Below, piece by piece: positions 47,628 to 59,302 of a stretch of DNA of 64,000 nucleotides. Numbering within the stretch: the stretch's first letter is position 1; each line of letters begins with the position of its first letter. The position numbers were made by a program, and so were the translations under genes. This DNA is from Moniliophthora roreri (taxonomy: Eukaryota > Basidiomycota > Agaricomycetes > Agaricales > Marasmiaceae), in assembly GCA_001466705.2 (NCBI GenBank), contig LATX02000078.1, positions 372,001 through 436,000 on the forward strand. Direction: 5' to 3'. The notes beneath the pieces are model-generated. The model saw only the letters and a program-made list of their open reading frames with translations, searched no databases and was not told the DNA's origin.

Positions 47628-48744
47628 CTTGATAGCGCAAAGTCCAAAGACGAAAAGTCCGAAGGTGTACTTCTTTTTATCTAGAATGCCTTGCAGTGCC
47701 TCTCCACAAGAGGGTTGAGTTATCAACGTTTAGTGGTGAAGCGGTTCAATTCACCTGTTTCTAGACCTAATTCCCTCATACCCGAACACCACTTTGTACT
47801 GCCTATTGCACCCACACCGGCGCTTGTCTATAAATGTGATTCAATTTCTTCGAATACCCTGCGTTTTTTTTTTGTGTAATCATCTTGATATGTGGAGAGA
47901 GTGTGGGACGGGATTACTCAGTCGTTCTAAACGCCACCACGCCACCATCTTGCATCGCCTATTTGGACTTTCCTATCACCGGCGCTTGTTCCAATGATGG
48001 ATCTTTTCTGTTTGATCATCACTGCATCCTAAAAAGCGGTCCACCCTTGTGGAAAAAGCGTGGTCCTGCGCAAAGGCAGCGTACGGAGCCTCAGCCTAGC
48101 CACAGTAGGCTCCAAACAAAAACCCAAAGTCAAAACATTGAGTGACTGGCTTGTGCGGAGAAATACTCTCGACCCTGATTTCTGAGTGCAGTGTGCCTAC
48201 CCCAAAGTGATATTTGATATTTCACAGTCGGCCGGTGACCCGCCGATTTGAATCACAAGCCTTTTCTCAGACTGAAATTCCCGTTGTTCTTTGTTGTTGC
48301 GCACTCCTGTCGGATGAGAGCGCTTGTCGTCAGCCCGATATTTTTTTTTCTTGTTTCAGTTGGGACCTTGAAACGTGAATTTAGACTCACCCGCCGTTTT
48401 ACTGCTGCACCTTCGATCATTGCCGTGATTTGTATGTATTGCGTACCACATTGCGCAGTAGCCTGAACCTGAGGACAACATCAAGTTGCGAAGGTTCATC
48501 AGATTCTTGGGTGAGTCATTCCTTGTCATCCATCAATGCGAAGGCTGGCGGAACGGATGGATTTAAGTAGCGTTGGGTGGATAATATTAATTTTCTTCCG
48601 TCCTGAGAAAAAGACGTTGAGGTACCAAAGATAACACCGATATGTCCCGTACCGACAATGAGAATTGCAAATTAGTTGACAGATCTAGAAGAAAGTCCCT
48701 GAAAGTCCCTGGAGCTGAGTAATTGAGGTTACTCTTTTTTCTTG

Positions 48745-48778
<34 letters not shown>

Positions 48779-48928
48779 CTAGTCTTGTTCACAAAGTGAT
48801 GAAACCGCGGAGTGCATTGTCATTGTTGAGGCAAGAAATAATCTCACGTCTGACCTCGTCTGACGAGACTTTAATTATCTAATGTGGCTATGCTAAGTTG
48901 TATCGGAGCTTGAAAAGGGCGAGTGCTG
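47628..48928. other. Intergenic, no gene; contains a 29-A run
   Basis: No supported coding frame. An uninterrupted run of 29 adenines lies at 48745-48773. Duplicated short text (GAAAGTCCCTG twice near 48690-48712) is seen nearby. Confidence 0.5.
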
Positions 48929-48958
48929 TGTTTTGGTGTGTAGTCGTTGACCAAAACA
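48929..48958. promoter_or_regulatory. Dyad-symmetric element upstream of RHO1
   Basis: TGTTTTGGT (48929-48937) and its exact inverse ACCAAAACA (48950-48958) face each other over a 12-nt spacer, ending 79 bases before the RHO1 ATG. It could be a transcription-factor site. This is a pattern observation without a known matching factor. Confidence 0.3.
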
Positions 48959-49037
48959 GAGCACATTGCTCAATCTTCCTCATAAACCTTTTTACCCCGC
49001 TTTTCGTCTCATTCCTTCTCCTTAAATCGTACTCGAG

Positions 49038-50072
49038 ATGTCTGAAATCAGGAGAAAGTTGGTTATCGTTGGTGACGGTGCTTGCGGAAAGGTTCGTCTT
49101 GCTGTCCATGTCAGCATCATACGAGGGCTAACAGGGCATTTGCTTTCTACCTTTTGTCTCTCATTTCTGCTCTCAAATCATCTTATTCTGGCTCTGGAAC
49201 ATCTCATTTGCATGGCTGTGGTCGTTTGTTGGGCGCTGTTCCACGTTGCTCTTGTCGACACGGTGACGAATCACCGTTCGGGTTGTCATACAATATTTGG
49301 TTTCTTCTTTCGGCTCTTGCAAAACCCCTTGGTTCGCCCATAGACCTGTCTTTTGATTGTCTTCTCGAAAGGAACTTTCCCTGAGGTATGTTATTCGCCT
49401 CCTTTCAGTGCCCTATGGGCACCACAACAACGTGCTGATGTCATGCCCTAATTCCATCAGGTCTATGTCCCAACCGTCTTCGAGAACTACGTTGCCGACG
49501 TCGAGGTCGATGGAAAGCATGTTGAACTCGCATTATGGGATACGGCTGGACAGGAAGACTATGATCGTCTTCGACCCCTCTCATATCCTGACTCCCATGT
49601 TATTCTCATCTGTTTTGCCGTCGACAGTCCGGACTCCTTGGACAACGTCCAGGAGAAGGTTAGCTTAATTCACCATTATGATTATGAGAGCCCGAATTGA
49701 CCAATTTCCTCTTTCCAGTGGATTTCCGAGGTCATGCACTTCTGTGCTGGTCTTCCCATCATCCTCGTTGGTTGCAAAAAGGATCTCAGGCGCGACCCTA
49801 GAGTGGTTGAGGAGCTTAGAAAGACAAGTCAGAGGCCAGTCACACCGGAGGAGGTCAGTTTTCATGTTGCGGTGTTGTCCATGTAGTCACTGATATTCAC
49901 TTTGCTCCAGGGCATGGCTGTTGCTCAGAAGATTGGTGCCAAGCACTACTTAGAATGCTCTGCCAAGACAGGCGAGGGCGTCCGAGAAGTCTTCCAGTAC
50001 GCTACACGGGCAGCGCTGTTGAGCCGACCTGGCAAGTCGGGCAAGAAGGGCAGCAAGTGCACCGTGCTCTAA
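49038..50072 (+). CDS. RHO1: Rho1-type small GTPase
   Basis: Exons 49038-49091, 49344-49385, 49461-49658, 49719-49853 and 49911-50072 give 196 aa. Visible motifs: GDGACGKT (P-loop), PTVFENY (switch I), [17 protein letters not shown] (switch II), GCKKDL (base recognition), ECSAK, a polybasic tail and CaaX box CTVL whose final Leu predicts geranylgeranylation. In fungi Rho1 sits at the plasma membrane, activates beta-1,3-glucan synthase and the Pkc1 cell-wall integrity pathway, and controls actin polarity. The first intron, inside the P-loop codons, is 252 nt, several times longer than most introns here. Confidence 0.96.
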
Positions 50073-53000
50073 AGGCAAACGAGGAAGGAGGGGGATGTGT
50101 TATCGCTGTCGCTTTTTCTTATGATGGATTGTATAATGATGTTGGCTGGCGATTTCGTTTCCTCGCTGGTTCTGCCTGGTTACTTACCCCCGTGATGTCT
50201 TCCCTCTGTCTTCCTTTCGTATACTCCTCCTAGTCTCTTATCTCTATACTACCCTCACTTGTTCACGTCGCCATTTAACGTCTCCTGTTACCCCATCAAT
50301 ATCCATCGTTTATTCGTCAAGCTCTACCTGTTGGCTTACACTCAGCCATCACTGGTGCGACCAAGTACCGGGAGCACACTGAAATGAAGCCAATGTGCCG
50401 CACAGGTGAGGCATGGCATTGTGCTGCAAGATAGGTTCTGGCTGCGGGAGCGCTCCAGTGGTGGAGCACATCAGGCCGTTCATTAATCTACTTCGTGAAT
50501 AAGGGCAACGATGTAGTAATAGCGATATTCTCTAATGTGCATTCCTGTATCAAAGTGACAGTTACGACCTTTAATATGCTGGCGCGAGTAACGGCTGTTC
50601 CCCCCTCGATCGAGACCTCGGTCACCCGAAGACCCAGGTACTTGCACGTGATCGTAGGCTTTACTGAACAACGTTCAGGCTGAGGAAAGTAATTTTCTAA
50701 ACTCGAGACGCCTTGATCCTCTGTGCTTCAAGCATAACATACCGGCGATACCATTCAAACTGGACGAAAAATTCCAATGAATTGGCATTTTCTTGCTCGT
50801 ACGACCTGACGCAGAACCGGATTACAGTTTGATGTTGGAGACCTTGGTGATTGTCAAGAGACACGAACAGAACGGTCAGGTTCAAGTTGTATCCCTTCGG
50901 AAGTGGGTCTTTGGGATACGAGGGATATAGTTTGAAGGTGTGGATTATCATCATCATGGAGTTTGCCTCGTCTGACCTGGCCTATTTTTTTCCTTTCAAT
51001 AGGACGGCTTATTATCGCCAGTGGTACTTTGTTGGCAGCTGTTGATCCCAGTCGTTGGCGGGTTGTCGCCATTTGGAATTCTGAGACGCGTTGGAGCTGT
51101 CCCGCTGTTTATTATATCCTTGTCGGAATGATATCAGATATGACCTCGTCCTCGGAACGACAGGTTGAAAGGCACGCAGTGTTTTTTTTTGATATGCTGG
51201 TGTGGTGGAATGCGAATACGGACGGACGGTTTAAAGAGGTGCGTTATAAACCAAACTCGTGTCTAGATGTGCCCGTTCTGACTTATCAGTGTACAGTGCA
51301 GCAGAAACTGACATTGCCATGTTGATGACATACGGATTCTATACAACCCAAATGAGGTCTAGGCCTCTCTCCTTGTTGGCGTGGGAGATGTCAATGCGTA
51401 TGCGCAACACTGTTTTACATTGCACTCGAGGTAGACTAAAAGTTATTCAACGTCCTTCAATCATAGCTAACCGATGTTCTTCAGGGCCTGGACGATTGAG
51501 TCAGCCCATTATCGTCGTATTCACCGCACGGTCGTTATTGGTTCGGTTGAGAGTGGAGGGGGATGTGTGCTTAAATGACAGATGCGTACAATGGCGAGAT
51601 CCTGGCGTCTGGACACTCTTTTGGGGACGAGCAAGGGTTAGCACCAGTGCCTTGATACAGGAACGGCACCACGTCGATGACGAAGGCCTGTTCCACCATG
51701 TCAAACGAAAGCGAGAAACGAAGTTCAATATGAGCCGAGTGCGAACACGGGCTTGGTCAAAGCTTGACGATGGTAAACCAGGCACGGAAGATAAGGCACG
51801 TTCCGCCCAAGGTATGTCACCAAGTAATGGTATTTCTCGAGCCTGGCTAATATACGTCTCAGTGCTCGAATCTTAGATCATACACTTTTATACCCATCTT
51901 ATACGGACTTGCATCAACGCATGAAAGATTGTGAAGCAGAATGGGTACTCGAAAGGGTTGTGGGTTGCTCAGCGATAGTGGGGCGTACCTTGAAAACGAG
52001 AAGAGAGACCTGGTACGACGAGCTCGGCCGTGCTGGACTCTCAATGGCTAGAATGAAACCCGAGTAGTCTCAGGCGGTGCTGGACTCTCAATGACGCTGC
52101 TACGTAGTGGCGAATGACAGGACAATTTTGCATAAACGCGAGATGCACCTTAACATCTCGAGGTAGGCCAAAGTGTCTAATGCTCCCTTTATCGCGGCTA
52201 AACATGAAATGCAGGGCTCTATTTCACTTGGACGTTATCCCACTCGTTAGGTGGCCTCTTGCTAGCTGCCATACGCTTTACTTTCCAACTCGTCGTGCTG
52301 AGTTGCTAGGGCCCGCTTTTGGTTTCCAAAATGATAATCTTCTACTATTTTTGCCCGTCTCCAATGTTCACCTGCCCTCGGATATCTTCCTGAATCAAGC
52401 AAAGTCGGACATGCACTAGCGAGACGTCCCTATTGCATATTCTTGGTATACGACATGACCTGAAGAACAGTCTGACATACGGTTCGTCCTGCTTCCTTTT
52501 GCTTTTGTTGATGAGCTAACGGATGTCCAAGTCGAGATATGCTCGTGATAAGCCTCTTTCTCTTTCATCAAGATCTCGATACACTGCATGTATCAAAGGA
52601 CACCGATGTACGGCTATTTTGGTTTTCTGTGTTTTAGTCAATTAGCTAACTTACGGTAATGCTCATATTCATTAATTAGCGAGCGTCTTTTTCACATCTT
52701 CTCAGTTACAACACTAATTAACGCAAACATCTGATGTACGGTTTTCACCCGAATTTCTATGTTTCAGTCGACAAGCTTACGGACGTTTTACACAACAGAT
52801 ACAGTCATATATACTTTGTGGGGGTAACCTCTCGCCTCCCACATGAATGTTTGAATCCCAACCAGGGTCCTCTTCGGGTCGAGGCTGCTCTTCGGACGGA
52901 GGTTGACGGATTTGTGGCTTGACATGAAGTATTATGAACGACAGCTTGGAGCATTCTGGCTGCCCGTTTAATGTTGAATGACGATACTGGGGTAGGCCTC

Positions 53001-53318
53001 CTCCATACGGATAAAGGATTTCCTGATAGCTCATAGCGTATTAGCTCTCGAAGGTCCTCTCCGTTCCTCATCTTCATAGTTTCAAAGCAGGTCCGTTCGA
53101 CGTCATTTGAATTGGACTAGTTTTAGCCTCGCCCTTCTCTGTCACAAGTCATTTTACGTGAAAAAGTCGCGAAATGCTGGAATCTGGACCTCCCCTTTCC
53201 GATATTTAAAGACTGCTCGTTGATCCTTTGTACACATCCCCTAGACTCCATTCGCAGGTATTCGGTCCCGTTGTTCTGTTTGATGGGCCACTGATTTATT
53301 CGCTTCGTAGTAATAAAT
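50073..53318. other. Large intergenic region with short degenerate repeats
   Basis: No supported gene in 3.2 kb. The 205-codon frame at 51259-51876 has no motif or introns and shares its DNA with equally long antisense frames. Between about 52,478 and 52,800 a motif recurs three times at about 125-130 bp spacing: TACGG, a T-rich stretch, (T/C)AGTC or GATGAG, (A)GCTTACGG or GCTAACGG. CTGGACTCTCAATG occurs twice near 52,033 and 52,080. Confidence 0.45.
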
Positions 53319-55862
53319 ATGTCTGTCAACCACAGCGACAGCGACGCATCTCAACCTTCCTCGCCAATGTCCATCCATACTCCCCACCGCCCCGACTGGC
53401 CTGCGCCTGGGGTCCATGTCAAAAAGATGTCGGAAATCGACCTTCCTCGCCGATCCAGTGGAACCGAATGGTGGTATTACAACTTCCATCTCACCCTCCT
53501 TGACGGCCGAAAGGCTTCAGCCTTCATCGCATTCTTCCGCGTTACCAGTCTTCGACCCAAGTCTCGCAAGAACGATGGTGCTGATACAGAGCATGAGTTG
53601 ACCTATACCCATTTTGTCAATTTTGCGCTTTCACTCGCTCCATCAGAATCGTCTTCGTCGGAAGATGGCAGTTACCTCTTCACCAGTGCTATGGATGCGG
53701 ACAATGCTTCTATGCTTCAGAGCATGCTTGAAGTGGATCGGCGAGTCGATCCTCTTATCCAGGATGCTCTAGCGGAGGTCTTGCGACGTGGCAGCATCCC
53801 CGCACCCGATTCTTTCATTCAAGGCGAGGTCACTGTTTCTGAAACCGGCCTCCTCAACCTCGTCTACGGCAACACCGCCTCTGTGGTATGCATTTTGAAC
53901 GATGAAGGGAACGAAGTCTACCACATCACCGCCAAATCCAATGACGGCTCATATGGGTTTGAGCTCCTTCTCGACCCCAAGAAGGCACCAGTGAACCATG
54001 GCCAGGACGGTATTGTTCAGGGTCACAAGATGGACTCGGATGATATGTACTACTGTTTCGTCTCTCGATGTGACGTTTCAGGGTCCATACGCGTCGACAA
54101 TGTTGACCTTACAGTCGATGGTACCCCTGGTGTCTCTACTGGTTGGTATGACCGCGAGATGGGTGGAACTATTCACCGGTGGTACCAGCCCAACACTAAA
54201 CCCACCGAGGGCTCGTGGATCTGGGGCTCGGTTCAGCTCTCAAATGGCTGGGATCTGACATTTTACACCGTCTGGGATGTCGACATCTATGATGGGAAGA
54301 AGGAGGTTCGAGACCGGACGGCCATCGCGATATCGCCGGAGGGGGAACGTATCGAATGCATTGAACATATGTTCGAGTGCAAAAGCAGCTGGACTTCGCT
54401 GGAGACGCTGAACGAATATGGTACCAAGTGGAGGTTAACCATACCGCGGCTAGAGATCGATGTCATGGTTTCTGCAGAGCGAGCGAACCAGGAGACGAGA
54501 ACTATGTGTGCTGTGAGGGGCTATTGGGAAGGAAGAGTGAAGATTGATGGAACTATGCTCGGTCAAACGGTTTCGGGTCTCGGTTTCGTTGAGGTATGTA
54601 CGGCCCATGGCATAAGTGAAGTTACCTGTATGCTGATGTTCTGGTAGAATGTGCCTGCTCAACTGGTCACCAAGTTCTCCCAGTATCTCAAGCGAATGGG
54701 CTCCCTGACAGTCGGAGAAGTCCGGAAGATGTACCCGGAGCATCTCATCGACCCGTCATATGCAGCAGGCATCCTAGGTCTGGATCAGACAACTCGGCAG
54801 CTGGTTAGCCGTTCAAGCCAACAAGACCGCTTGCCCTCTACCCGCTTCACCGAAGATCTTCCCCTGAATGTCCTACACCATCACCTCTTCGCCCCCGTAC
54901 GACATATCACAGAACGCGGCGGGAAATCATGGCGCTCGTACATTACATTAGCATGTTTGTCAGCGTTTGGCAAGGATCCCGAACCGTTCAAACCACTGCT
55001 CGCCGCTGTCGAACTTTTGCACACAGGCTCCCTTGTCATTGATGACATCCAGGATGAGAGCCCAACACGCAGGGGTGTTACTGCAGTTCATCATGTTTGG
55101 GGTGTGCCTACAGCTATCAATGCGGGTACTGCTGCATATTTCGCGTTCGAGTCGGCCATGCGCGCTATCCGCAAATACATTAAATCGGAAGATGTGATCA
55201 CCATCTACGAGACGTATTTTGAGACGATGCGGGCTGCGCACGTTGGCCAGGCTCTTGATATAGCGGGTAATCGCCTTGAAGACCTCGCCGATATCCTCGA
55301 AGGTCGAACCTCACCGACGGCCCTAGAGAAGCAAATCCTTGGCATCCATCGTCTCAAGACTGCTATCATCGCGGCGAACATTGCCAAGATGGCTGCTCTT
55401 ATAGCAGGCGCTGCGCCTGATCAGATCCTTGCTGTGGTTAATTACATCGAGCGCGTCGGAATCGCATTCCAGATTATGGACGACGTATATGACATTCGCG
55501 GATGGTCACATTCCCACGTCGTCGATCCTAAAGTCCAAGGGAAGGTACTCAAACGACGAGGTGATGATATTAGATCCGGGAAGATCAATATCCCAATCGC
55601 CAAAGCTGGGTACATGTTGCCCCTTGACGACGCGCGATGGGTCTGGGAATCTGTATTGAGCAAGCCAGCAGACAACGATGAACTGGTATTGGCTGTCATT
55701 GACAAGCTGGAAAGTCATGGCATTGTCGACCGGTGTGTCGAAGAGGCACATCAGATGGTACGCGAAGCTTGGGCCGACTTGGAGGGGTTCCTGGTTGACT
55801 CGCAAGCAAAGGTCCATTTCCGGGCCTTGGGCTGGTATTTGGTAAAGCACAATAGTATCTAG
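53319..55862 (+). CDS. Fusion protein: CrtC/AttH lipocalin-like domain plus trans-polyprenyl diphosphate synthase (829 aa)
   Basis: Exon 1 (53319-54593, 425 codons) and exon 2 (54648-55862) join in phase 0 over a 54-nt intron (GAG|GTATGT, GGTAG|AAT). Residues about 40-425 form the lipocalin-like fold of AttH/CrtC (SGTEWWYYNFHLTL, STGWYDREMGGT, WIWGSVQLSNGWDLTFYTVW), shared with carotenoid hydratase CrtC and fungal Fsa2-type Diels-Alderases. The C-terminal 400 residues are an all-trans prenyl synthase: GGKSWRSYI, first Asp-rich motif DDIQD (557-561), second DDVYD (703-707). Both Mg-binding motifs are intact, and small residues (GS) before DDIQD favour GGPP or longer products over FPP. No signal or membrane segment, so cytosolic action is expected. 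Likely role: make a polyprenyl diphosphate and then hydrate or cyclise a derived isoprenoid. That coupling is inference. Next to UBC1 rather than a clear gene cluster. Confidence 0.88.
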
Positions 55863-56132
55863 TTACCCTGATAATGTCCCTATACTGTAATGTGTTATAT
55901 TCTCTGCACCCTTTGTAAGTATAATAGACGAAAAATTGCATTTCCAGAGATTGTCCGAGTCCCACTGAAGCCTCCGACCGCCCCGAGTTTTACGTATTTT
56001 TCCTTAACGCCTGATTATTAATATGTGAGCTCAGTATGATATAGATTCACTTTCCGCACGCTACTCCCATCACTCTTCCTCACCGTTTCCGCATTTCTCA
56101 GGTTCCGTATTCTTTAGCCTCATTTCTATATC

Positions 56133-57003
56133 ATGGATGCCAGATTACGACGTGTAAACAAGGAAATTGCTGGTACGAGTCGTTGTCTCGAGTGACGTAC
56201 ATCACTCACAGTGTTCTCTCGATTTTTCGCAGATTGCAAGAACGACAAGACTTCGAATATCGCCTTGGACCTCATCGATAATTCTCCTTTTCATCTCAAA
56301 GGGTCTTTTCCTGGTCCTGAAGGAACACCTTATGAGGGAGGCCACTTTGAAGTGGTAAGCCCAGCCATCAAGTAATGATCGTGCAAGTACTCATTTGCAT
56401 CGGAACCACTTGGATGGTTTAGGACATTGTCATACCAGATGCCTACCCTTTTCAACCTGTAAAGATGAAGTTCCTTACGAAAGTCTACCATCCGAACGTT
56501 TCCTCGGCATCCGGTGCCATCTGCCTCGACATTCTTAAGGATGCATGGTCACCAGTTCTCACCCTCAAGTCCACACTGATCTCTCTACAAAGTCTTTTAT
56601 GTTCCCCTGAGCCCAACGATCCTCAAGATGCCGAAGTAGCCAAACACTACACTACATCCAAGAGCAGTTTTGATGAAACTGCCCGATATTGGACCCAGAT
56701 CTATGCTGGGGGCCCCGGTAATAAGACAGGCGTGTCGAATGGAGGAAAGGCTAGTTCGAAGGTTGATACGCGAGATGAAGTGGCTATTGCAGGCTTGGAG
56801 AAGGCACACGTGGATCAGTTCGAGTCATTAGGCTTCCCAAGGAGCAAAGTTGTGAGCTCATACATCTTTTTTTTTTTTTTTTTTGTTTTCCGAAGGCAGC
56901 TAACCGGTCTCAATAGATCGATGTCTTGAGGAGGTTGAATTACCGCGGACCCAATGTCGCACAGATATCTGAAGATCGGATAGTAGAAGAGTTGCTCAAG
57001 TAG
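56133..57003 (+). CDS. UBC1: Ubiquitin-conjugating enzyme E2 with C-terminal UBA domain (Ubc1/E2-25K type)
   Basis: Exons 56133-56172, 56233-56354, 56423-56851 and 56917-57003 give 225 aa. The UBC fold covers residues 1-150, with YHPNV (HPN motif) and active-site Cys88 in GAICLDIL, the same position as yeast Ubc1. A linker and a UBA domain follow ([36 protein letters not shown]). The enzyme extends K48 ubiquitin chains for proteasomal turnover, including endoplasmic reticulum quality control and cell-cycle substrates. The last intron carries a run of 18 Ts. Confidence 0.94.
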
Positions 57004-58050
57004 TTCTACCGTGGAATGCCAGTTTGCTTCATTGCATTTGGGAATGTCAAACGACCCACTTCGACCCCGTCAGTGATTACAATGCTGTACTACGGCTGCA
57101 TTTACTCGATGGATTTGAATTATCAACTACGCGATTTTCAAATGCTAAAATGTTTGCCCTCATGACCACCTCCGGCTGCGTGTCAATATTCTGCTGTTGT
57201 GAGCGACCTCGGACGCTGTTCTCGGTAAGCCGAGGGTCAGTTTGCATGACGGATCGGCTATCTAGACTATCGTTAACCTAGTATCTCAGTGGTCAGTTGG
57301 CCTCCATTGCGTGGCATCGTGAGCGTTCAGAACATTGAATGATGACAGTGGCGTACTGATGTTGGCGTTAGCACGGCTGTGAGGTGGACCATGTTCCACC
57401 GTTGTTAGGTAATTGCGAAGGCCTCGAAGGAGCGAAGAAGGAGTGAGCAGGCGGCTGTATGTTGGGATTGGAAGAAACTCGCTCGTCACAGAGGAGCTAC
57501 AGGACACGGTTCACTGTCGGCTACACGGAATTGTCGACGCTCCAGCAACTATTCTGGCTATTTACAGAGCCTGTTTGTAACCAGCCCATTAAACGTAACG
57601 GGGGACATAGGACAGTCTCTGGTAATAGCCAAATAGCACACTGGAGCGACGACGTCCGTCGTGAGCTGAGCGAAGTGTGTCGAATGTATAGGAATTCAGA
57701 GATTTGGGTGGTCAGTTTATTCTCAGTTCTAGGAGTAATATTAGCTCTTAAATATCATTCTCTCGAGAAAATGCCTAGGCGTATGACTCTCCCCATTTAT
57801 CAGACACTCAGGGTTACCGCACAATTGGAGAGTAGTTCACACTCCTTATCATGCAGCTTGTCTCATAGATGAAGCCACGGGATCGCTGGCGTTTTCATTG
57901 CGTAGGAGAGTAATGACTATGACATTGATCCGGCTGCGCACAGGAAGTGACCACGCAAATGGCATAAACAAATGTCATTCTTGAAAAAAGGCAAAACAAG
58001 GCGTAGATACTGGTGTTCCGAGAGTCTCTACGGAACATAGTCTCTCCATA
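57004..58050. other. Intergenic, no gene
   Basis: Contains a 137-codon plus frame (57459-57872) without motif or introns; no support for coding. It separates UBC1 from the 3' end of the GNAT gene, which is transcribed towards it. Confidence 0.45.
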
Positions 58051-58713
58051 TCAACACTGCGAACACAATTCAGGACCCACACAGCCCGCGCGAATTAAGT
58101 CCGGACGCACCTCGTCAGTATTACTCAACTTCTCCCGCTCTACAGATCGACCTTTAGGACCTGGTGATGGTCGGATTTTCAAACCCTCGGTCTTCATGCG
58201 AACGTATTCCACAGGTCCTTTGAAAAAGGTCTCTCCGAAAGGTACCATGCCTCGTTTTTCGTACCATGTGGATGTCGAAAGTCTGGCATCGCACCATATT
58301 ACTGAGACCTTCAAGTCATGAAGTGCGATTTGAAATGTATTCTGCAATAGTTGGGTTCCTATGCCTCGCCCTTGAAGCCTGGGGTCACAAGCAAACTTGC
58401 GGAAACGAGCAGCGGTCTGATGCTGCTGACCCGGGATCGGCAGAGCCTCAAGGAAGAAAGAGATGACAGCGATCGGTTCGTCGCCATACATGTCTAAAAA
58501 GGCCCCAAAATGAAAACCATCCTTATCTTCTGGTAGTTGGACATGCGATATAGACTTGTCAGGCCAAAGGACCTCGTGTCGCAATTTCAGGGTCTGCTCA
58601 ACCGATATTCTAGAAAATCGGAGGGCTGTACCGGTTAGTTAGTGCATAGGATTCGATAACGAGAGAACGTTACTGCTGTCTGGAGCTCCTAAGGGGGCAT
58701 GTACGTCTGCCAT
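58051..58713 (-). CDS. GNAT-family N-acetyltransferase (204 aa)
   Basis: A 40-nt first exon (58713-58674, MADVHAPLGAPDS) joins in phase to exon 2 (58625-58051) over a 48-nt intron ending GGTACAG, with a CTAACTAAC branch site. The GNAT core is clear: AVISFFLEAL (beta4), ARFRKFACDPRLQGRGIGTQLL (acetyl-CoA pyrophosphate loop Q-x-x-G-x-G), VIWCDAR and YEKRGMVPFGETFFKG. It should transfer acetyl from acetyl-CoA to an amine; the substrate cannot be told. The Arg/Pro-rich tail is not part of the fold. Confidence 0.85.
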
Positions 58714-59302
58714 AGTCGTTGTTCTAATTAGGACTGTGAAAAGTTGTGAAAACGGAGGGAAGTCAAAGCCGGGATTCGAGCGAAAATGGGCGCCTTTCAG
58801 AAGCAGGGGTTTTAGGTTTGTTTTGAACTTTTGAGTTCACTTCCCGCGGCCGATTGTAAGAGTGGACCCTGCCTCCTATGCACGTCTGTACGTGTTTAAG
58901 GCGTGTCTGTTCAGAATATCTTGTAGACGGTCTATCAGTGATCCAAACCGAAGTAACTAGAGCGGCTGTATCAAATTCGAATTGAATTATGAGGGTCTTT
59001 GCAGACCAGCAATTTCATGGGCGAACACAGCGCTGTCAGCACGACCTCGGTCGAATTATAGAAAACGCTCTAGCCAAATCGAGAGTCAACATGTGCCTCT
59101 CACCTGAGCAGAGCCAATGATATCGCACCTTACCCGACGGGTGCAAAATGAGGGAGTTGAATGGAAAAAGATCAGATATCAAGGCGTTGAATAAGGTTCC
59201 GGAGAAACCTGCGGATGTTTGGCATGCCCACGACAAACAAACAAATTTGGAAGGACACGTCTGACTCTTCCTTCACATCAATTAACTTCCATATCATCAG
59301 CC
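58714..59302. other. Shared promoter region of divergent genes
   Basis: Separates the divergently transcribed GNAT and ArfGAP genes. No coding frame or clear TATA box seen. Confidence 0.5.

Noticed and set aside
51259..51876. 205-codon open frame between RHO1 and the fusion gene
   Set aside because: No motif, no introns, unbalanced composition, and competing frames on the other strand.
52800..52885. tRNA-like B-box text (TTTGAATCCCAACC)
   Set aside because: No acceptor stem or D-arm can be formed around it.
53319..58713. Secondary-metabolite gene cluster around the prenyl synthase fusion
   Set aside because: Neighbours are UBC1, a generic GNAT and an ArfGAP; no P450, cyclase or transporter is adjacent, so a cluster is not supported.
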